A stretch of DNA of 10,396 nucleotides from Hyphomicrobiaceae bacterium (GTDB lineage Bacteria > Pseudomonadota > Alphaproteobacteria > Rhizobiales > Hyphomicrobiaceae), in the NCBI GenBank assembly GCA_020442225.1, contig JAGRKR010000100.1, positions 1 to 10,396 of the forward strand. Reading direction: 5' to 3'. The notes under the pieces were generated by a model. That model was given only the letters and a program-made list of their open reading frames with translations. It was not told where the DNA came from and made no database searches. The stretch's first letter is position 1, and every line of letters begins with the position of its first letter. The position numbers and the translations under genes are program-made. Of this stretch, positions 7,542 to 10,396 are shown piece by piece.

Positions 7542-7558
7542 TTGGCACGCACTTGGCA
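7542..7558 (+). promoter_or_regulatory. Sigma-54 (RpoN) type promoter facing the response regulator gene
   Basis: TTGGCACGCACTTGGCA fits the -24/-12 consensus TTGGCACG-N4-TTGCA with one mismatch (TGGCA for TTGCA). The invariant GG (7544-7545) and GC (7556-7557) are exactly 10 bases apart. A start near 7569 would leave a leader of about 73 bases before the GTG. No enhancer-binding activator gene is present in the window, and the response regulator itself lacks an AAA+ domain, so activation would need a factor from elsewhere. The match could be a by-product of the repeated octamer. Confidence 0.5.
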
Positions 7559-7560
7559 CG
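7542..7560 (+). repeat. Two TTGGCACG octamers, 11 bases apart
   Basis: Identical octamers occupy 7542-7549 and 7553-7560. Looser relatives flank them (TTGCACAT at 7534-7541 and TTTGCA at 7561-7566). An 11-base period puts the copies on one face of the helix, as expected for tandem binding of a regulator. The site overlaps the sigma-54-like promoter and could instead be the operator of the adjacent NarL/FixJ-type regulator. Confidence 0.5.
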
Positions 7561-7641
7561 TTTGCAGGCAGACGTAGTCGAAACGGGAAATGCGCAGCCG
7601 GTCTTTCAGGAGACCGTCGGCCGGATGGCAGGTGCCAAGAC

Positions 7642-8301
7642 GTGGCGACCCATAGGATCATCATCGTCGACGACCATCCGCTCTTCCGGGGGGCCTTGCG
7701 CCAAGCCCTCGATCCGCTGTTCGACATGCAGAATATTTCGGAGGCCGGCTCGCTCGACGAGTTGAGCACGGCGCTGGCGGCGAACGGCGCGGCCGATCTC
7801 ATCCTGCTGGATCTGGCCATGCCGGGCGTGCAGGGCCTGTCCGGCCTGCTTTTTCTCAGGGCGTCCCATCCGGAAATCCCCGTGATCGTGGTTTCCGCCA
7901 GCGACGAGCCCTCGATCATTCACAGCGCCATGCAGTTCGGCGCCTCCGGGTACGTGCCGAAGTCGCAACCCGTCGAGCGGATCCGCGAGGCGGTCAGCAA
8001 GGTGCTGCAGGGTGAGCTGTGGGTGCCCGACGGCTTCGAGGCGCAGAACGGCAGCCACGACGACATGGCCGATCTCGCCGCCCGTCTCTCGACGCTGACG
8101 CCCCAGCAGGTGCGCGTTCTGATGATGCTCGGCGAGGGGCTCCTCAACAAGCAGATCGCCTTCAAGTTGAGCGTTTCCGAGGCGACCGTGAAGGCGCACG
8201 TCTCGGCCATCCTGCAGAAGCTCGGCGTCGACAGCCGCACCCAGGCGGTGATCGCCGTCAACAAGATCGACGCCGCCTTGAAGAGCAAGCCGTCGGGCTG
8301 A
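7642..8301 (+). CDS. Response regulator, NarL/FixJ (LuxR-HTH) family, CrbR/ErdR-like
   Basis: Encodes 219 residues. The N-terminal receiver has the acidic pair D10-D11 (IIIVDDHPLF), phospho-acceptor D57 (LILLDLAMPG), S85 and K107 (GYVPKSQ). A linker leads to a LuxR-type helix-turn-helix at about 150-212, with 'LTPQQVRVLMMLGEGLLNKQIAFKLSVSEATVKAHVSAIL' spread across it (given here in pieces: LTPQQVRVLMMLGEG, then NKQIA..L.VSEATVKAHV). It should bind DNA when phosphorylated. The pattern and the neighbouring kinase fit the CrbR/ErdR group, which controls acetate or ethanol use in Vibrio and Pseudomonas. GTG at 7642 is chosen because the receiver begins there; an AGG lies nine bases upstream, and there is no in-frame ATG nearby. 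The frame continues upstream to 7102 but antisense to the DUF4212 gene. Likely targets (inferred) are the divergent symporter operon and its own promoter. Confidence 0.9.
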   Translation: MATHRIIIVDDHPLFRGALRQALDPLFDMQNISEAGSLDELSTALAANGAADLILLDLAMPGVQGLSGLLFLRASHPEIPVIVVSASDEPSIIHSAMQFGASGYVPKSQPVERIREAVSKVLQGELWVPDGFEAQNGSHDDMADLAARLSTLTPQQVRVLMMLGEGLLNKQIAFKLSVSEATVKAHVSAILQKLGVDSRTQAVIAVNKIDAALKSKPSG

Positions 8302-8318
8302 GCCGTTGACTGGTGGCC

Positions 8319-8332
8319 CCGGGCTGTCCCGG
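8319..8332. terminator. Small GC hairpin between convergent regulator and kinase genes
   Basis: CCGGG (8319-8323) and CCCGG (8328-8332) pair around a CTGT loop in the 46-base gap between the two convergent stop codons. The stem is only five base pairs and no U-tract follows on either strand, so function as a terminator is uncertain. Confidence 0.2.
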
Positions 8333-8347
8333 TCCGGCTGCGCCCTG

Positions 8348-10396
8348 CTACTCCGCTGCCAGCCGCTGCAGCGTCACCTGCATGAGTAGCGAGCGCAGCG
8401 CCGCCGTCTTGAGCGGCTTGCGCAACAGGTGATGTCCGGCGGCCTTGACCTCTCTCTGCACCTCGAGCGAGTGATCGGCCGTGATGATGATGGCCGGCGC
8501 CGCGATTGCCAGGGCTTGCCGGATCGCGGCAATCGCCTCGATGCCTGTTCCGCTGTCGAGATGGTAGTCGGCGAGGATGACGTGCGGGGTCGTGCGCCCC
8601 TCGGCGCACGCGGCGATGGCCTTGTCCGCGCTGTCGGCGACGACGACCTGGCAGCCCCAGCCCTGCAGCAGTCCGCGCATGCTGTCGATGACCGCCGGCT
8701 CATTATCGATGCAGAGTGTGATGCAGCCGCTGAGCCGCGTCGCCGCCGATGGACGCCGCAGGTGCGCCGTCGCCTCGGCGAGTCGCGGCGCTGCTGGCAT
8801 GGTCACGGTGAACGTGGCGCCGCGCCCGACATCGGAGATCACCTGAACGGGATGATCGAGCACGCGGCCTATGCGCTCGACGATCGACAATCCCAGGCCG
8901 AGGCCCCGCTCCTGTCCCGCGGTCTCGTCGAGGCGGCGGAACTCCTTGAAGATCAGCGGATGGTTGGCGGGCGCGATACCCGGGCCGTTGTCGGAGACCT
9001 GGACGACGATCTGGCTGCCCTTGCGCCGTACGCCCAGCAGCACCTTGCCCGCTTGCGTGTACTTGATGGCGTTCGAGACGAGGTTCTGGAGAACCCGGCG
9101 CATGAGCCGCCGGTCGGAGCGCACCCAGGCCGAGGTGGCGACGATCTTGAAGTCCAGCCCCTTCGAGCGCGCCATCGGCTCGAACTCCACCCCGAGCCTC
9201 TCGAAGATCTCCGCCAGCGGGAACGTGGTCAGCTCCGGCTCCATGCGGTTGCTGTCGAGGCGCGAGATGTCGATGAGGGCGCCGAGGATTTCCTCGACCG
9301 CCTCGAGGGAAGCGTCGATGTTGCGCGCGAGAACGGCCTCCTTGCCTGCGAGCTGGCGCTCGACGAGGCTCGTTGCATAGAGGCGGGCGGCGTTCAACGG
9401 CTGCAGGATGTCGTGGCTGGCCGCGGCGATGAAGCGCGTCTTCTCCTGGTAGGCCGCATCGGCCTTCGACTTGGCGATCGCCAGGGCCTCGTTGGCGGCT
9501 GTGAGCTGTGCCGTGCGGTCATTGACGCGGCGCTCGAGTGACTCGTTGGCGCGGGCCAGCTCCTCGGCAGCGATGACGCGCTCGGTGATGTCGGAGTAGG
9601 TCGCGACGATGCCGCCCTGGGGCATCGGACTCGTGCGGACCTCCAGCACGCGATTGCTGGCGAAGCTCTGCTGGAACGTACCCTTGTCGACGGCGAGGCG
9701 GTAGATGTGGTCGGCGATCGCGGTATCGAGGCGGCTCGCCGCGATGCCGCTCCGCTCGAGCGCCGCCCGCACGATACGGTCGAGCGGCATGCCGACACGT
9801 CCGAGCTCGGCCGGCAGATCGAGGAGCTCGCGGAACTGCCGGTTCCAGCAGACGAGGCGCATGTCCCGGTCGAAGACGGCGAGCCCTTGCCCCACCTGGT
9901 CGAGAGCGGATTGCAGGAGGTCGCGGTTGTACTGCAGCGCTTCGGAGGCGTCGTCCAGCAGCTTGAGCGCGGACTGGCTTCCGACATGATGGCGCCTGAG
10001 CAGCAGCGAGAGCACCAGGCGGGAGGATGCGGTGCCAATGGCGCTGGCCAGGAGATGCTCGGTGAATTTCAGCGTGGCGACATCGGCCTCGGTGCTGGCG
10101 ACGAGCGATCCGCGCTCGCTCGCGAACTCCTCGAACGAGCGCTGGGCGCGTTCAGGCCCGAGATAGCGCGCGGCCGTCTGTTGGAGATCGCCGACGGTGA
10201 TGGTCGTGCGCCAGAGCCGGAAGCTCGGCGGACCCGGCGTCACGCGCGGCAGGTCGTCGTGCACGAAGATGTTGGCCTGAAGCCGTTCGATCGGCTCGGG
10301 GCTGCGCAGCAGCGAGACCGTGATGTAGGCGATGACGTTGGCCGCGAGGCTCCAGATCACGCCGTGCGTCAGCGGGTCGAATTGCAGGAAGAAGAG
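8348..10396 (-). CDS. Hybrid sensor histidine kinase, CrbS/MxtR-like (5' end outside window)
   Basis: The frame is open through the right edge, so the N-terminus is missing; 682 residues are visible (counted from 10396). First is a transmembrane helix after 'FDPLTHGVIWSLAANVIAY', the usual end of the SSF sensor domain in this family. Next is a STAC-like four-helix region from 'SPEPIERLQANIFV' to about residue 155. A PAS domain (PAS_7 type; 'QGLAVFDRDMRLVCWNRQF') and a coiled coil (about 280-320) follow. HisKA carries His328 in SHDILQPLNAAR. HATPase has NLVSNAIKYT, DNGPGI and GLGLGLSI. A C-terminal receiver has Asp610 in VILADYHLD and Lys in LLRKPL. CrbS-type kinases use a transporter-like domain to sense acetate-related conditions. 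The GTG at 10360 is internal and not a start. It converges on its probable partner regulator. The kinase call is certain; the SSF domain is inferred from its last helix. Confidence 0.92.
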   Translation of the reverse strand, partial: LFFLQFDPLTHGVIWSLAANVIAYITVSLLRSPEPIERLQANIFVHDDLPRVTPGPPSFRLWRTTITVGDLQQTAARYLGPERAQRSFEEFASERGSLVASTEADVATLKFTEHLLASAIGTASSRLVLSLLLRRHHVGSQSALKLLDDASEALQYNRDLLQSALDQVGQGLAVFDRDMRLVCWNRQFRELLDLPAELGRVGMPLDRIVRAALERSGIAASRLDTAIADHIYRLAVDKGTFQQSFASNRVLEVRTSPMPQGGIVATYSDITERVIAAEELARANESLERRVNDRTAQLTAANEALAIAKSKADAAYQEKTRFIAAASHDILQPLNAARLYATSLVERQLAGKEAVLARNIDASLEAVEEILGALIDISRLDSNRMEPELTTFPLAEIFERLGVEFEPMARSKGLDFKIVATSAWVRSDRRLMRRVLQNLVSNAIKYTQAGKVLLGVRRKGSQIVVQVSDNGPGIAPANHPLIFKEFRRLDETAGQERGLGLGLSIVERIGRVLDHPVQVISDVGRGATFTVTMPAAPRLAEATAHLRRPSAATRLSGCITLCIDNEPAVIDSMRGLLQGWGCQVVVADSADKAIAACAEGRTTPHVILADYHLDSGTGIEAIAAIRQALAIAAPAIIITADHSLEVQREVKAAGHHLLRKPLKTAALRSLLMQVTLQRLAAE

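Larger units (their letters stand above)
7351..7641. other. 291-base divergent control region, symporter operon / response regulator
   Basis: Both flanking genes are transcribed outward from here, so promoters and operators of both must lie inside. The AT-richest part, about 7481-7570, carries CTATTG twice in tandem (7525-7536), then the TTGGCACG repeats and sigma-54-like promoter. On the minus strand I could not find a convincing sigma-70 promoter for the symporter operon. TGGCA-containing stretches near 7435 and 7487 have the wrong spacing for sigma-54 (or lack the -12 GC). Long frames crossing the region are N-terminal extensions of flanking genes and are not taken as coding. Confidence 0.7.

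Noticed and set aside
7085..7552. 156-residue N-terminal extension of the symporter frame
   Set aside because: It overlaps the well-supported DUF4212 gene in another frame and precedes the conserved start of the SSF protein; the translation is unlike any membrane protein.
7102..7641. 180-residue N-terminal extension of the response regulator frame
   Set aside because: It runs antisense to the DUF4212 gene and through the control region; receiver domains begin within a few residues of the start, which fits the GTG at 7642.
8429..9541. 370-residue plus-strand frame opposite the kinase
   Set aside because: It is antisense to intact HisKA, HATPase and receiver motifs and has no domain of its own.

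Overview
The window is uniformly GC-rich, compactly coded DNA that looks like a chromosomal segment of an alphaproteobacterium, most likely Hyphomicrobiales (Rhizobiales). The signs are a PodJ-like polarity protein with SEL1 repeats, a small secreted protein with the 'RLDTETGAVSTC' motif that I associate with this order, and an SSF symporter/DUF4212 pair beside a CrbS/CrbR-type two-component system. I see no insertion sequence, phage gene, CRISPR array, tRNA or rRNA.

Left part (1-4173). A 1019-residue PodJ-like membrane protein is coded on the minus strand (173-3232). An intrinsic terminator follows it (98-125). A 503-base gene-free interval (3233-3735) separates it from a divergent gene (3736-4173) for a 145-residue exported coiled-coil protein of unknown function. 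A CtrA-like direct repeat lies inside this interval.

Right part (4211-10396). A minus-strand operon reads DUF4212 small symporter subunit (7350-7090), SSF large subunit (7084-5231), then proline iminopeptidase (5173-4211). Only 5 bases separate the first two genes and 57 the next two. Divergent from the operon is a NarL/FixJ-type response regulator (7642-8301). Convergent with that regulator is a hybrid histidine kinase (8348 to beyond the right edge). The kinase's in-window part reads: last SSF transmembrane helix, STAC-like linker, PAS, HisKA, HATPase, receiver. Its first twelve or so transmembrane helices should be encoded to the right of the window.

How the genes may work together (inference). 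Kinase and regulator resemble the CrbS/CrbR (MxtR/ErdR) pairs that control acetate and related C2 metabolism in Vibrio and Pseudomonas. The regulator is divergent from a TIGR03647/TIGR03648-type symporter operon and shares a 291-base control region with it. That region holds a close match to a sigma-54 promoter facing the regulator gene, built from two TTGGCACG octamers 11 bases apart. The simplest model is a carboxylate-sensing kinase with a transporter-like sensor that controls uptake of the same or a related solute. Nothing in the window proves the substrate. I found no clearly undescribed system; the best leads are the sigma-54-like control region and the small secreted protein.
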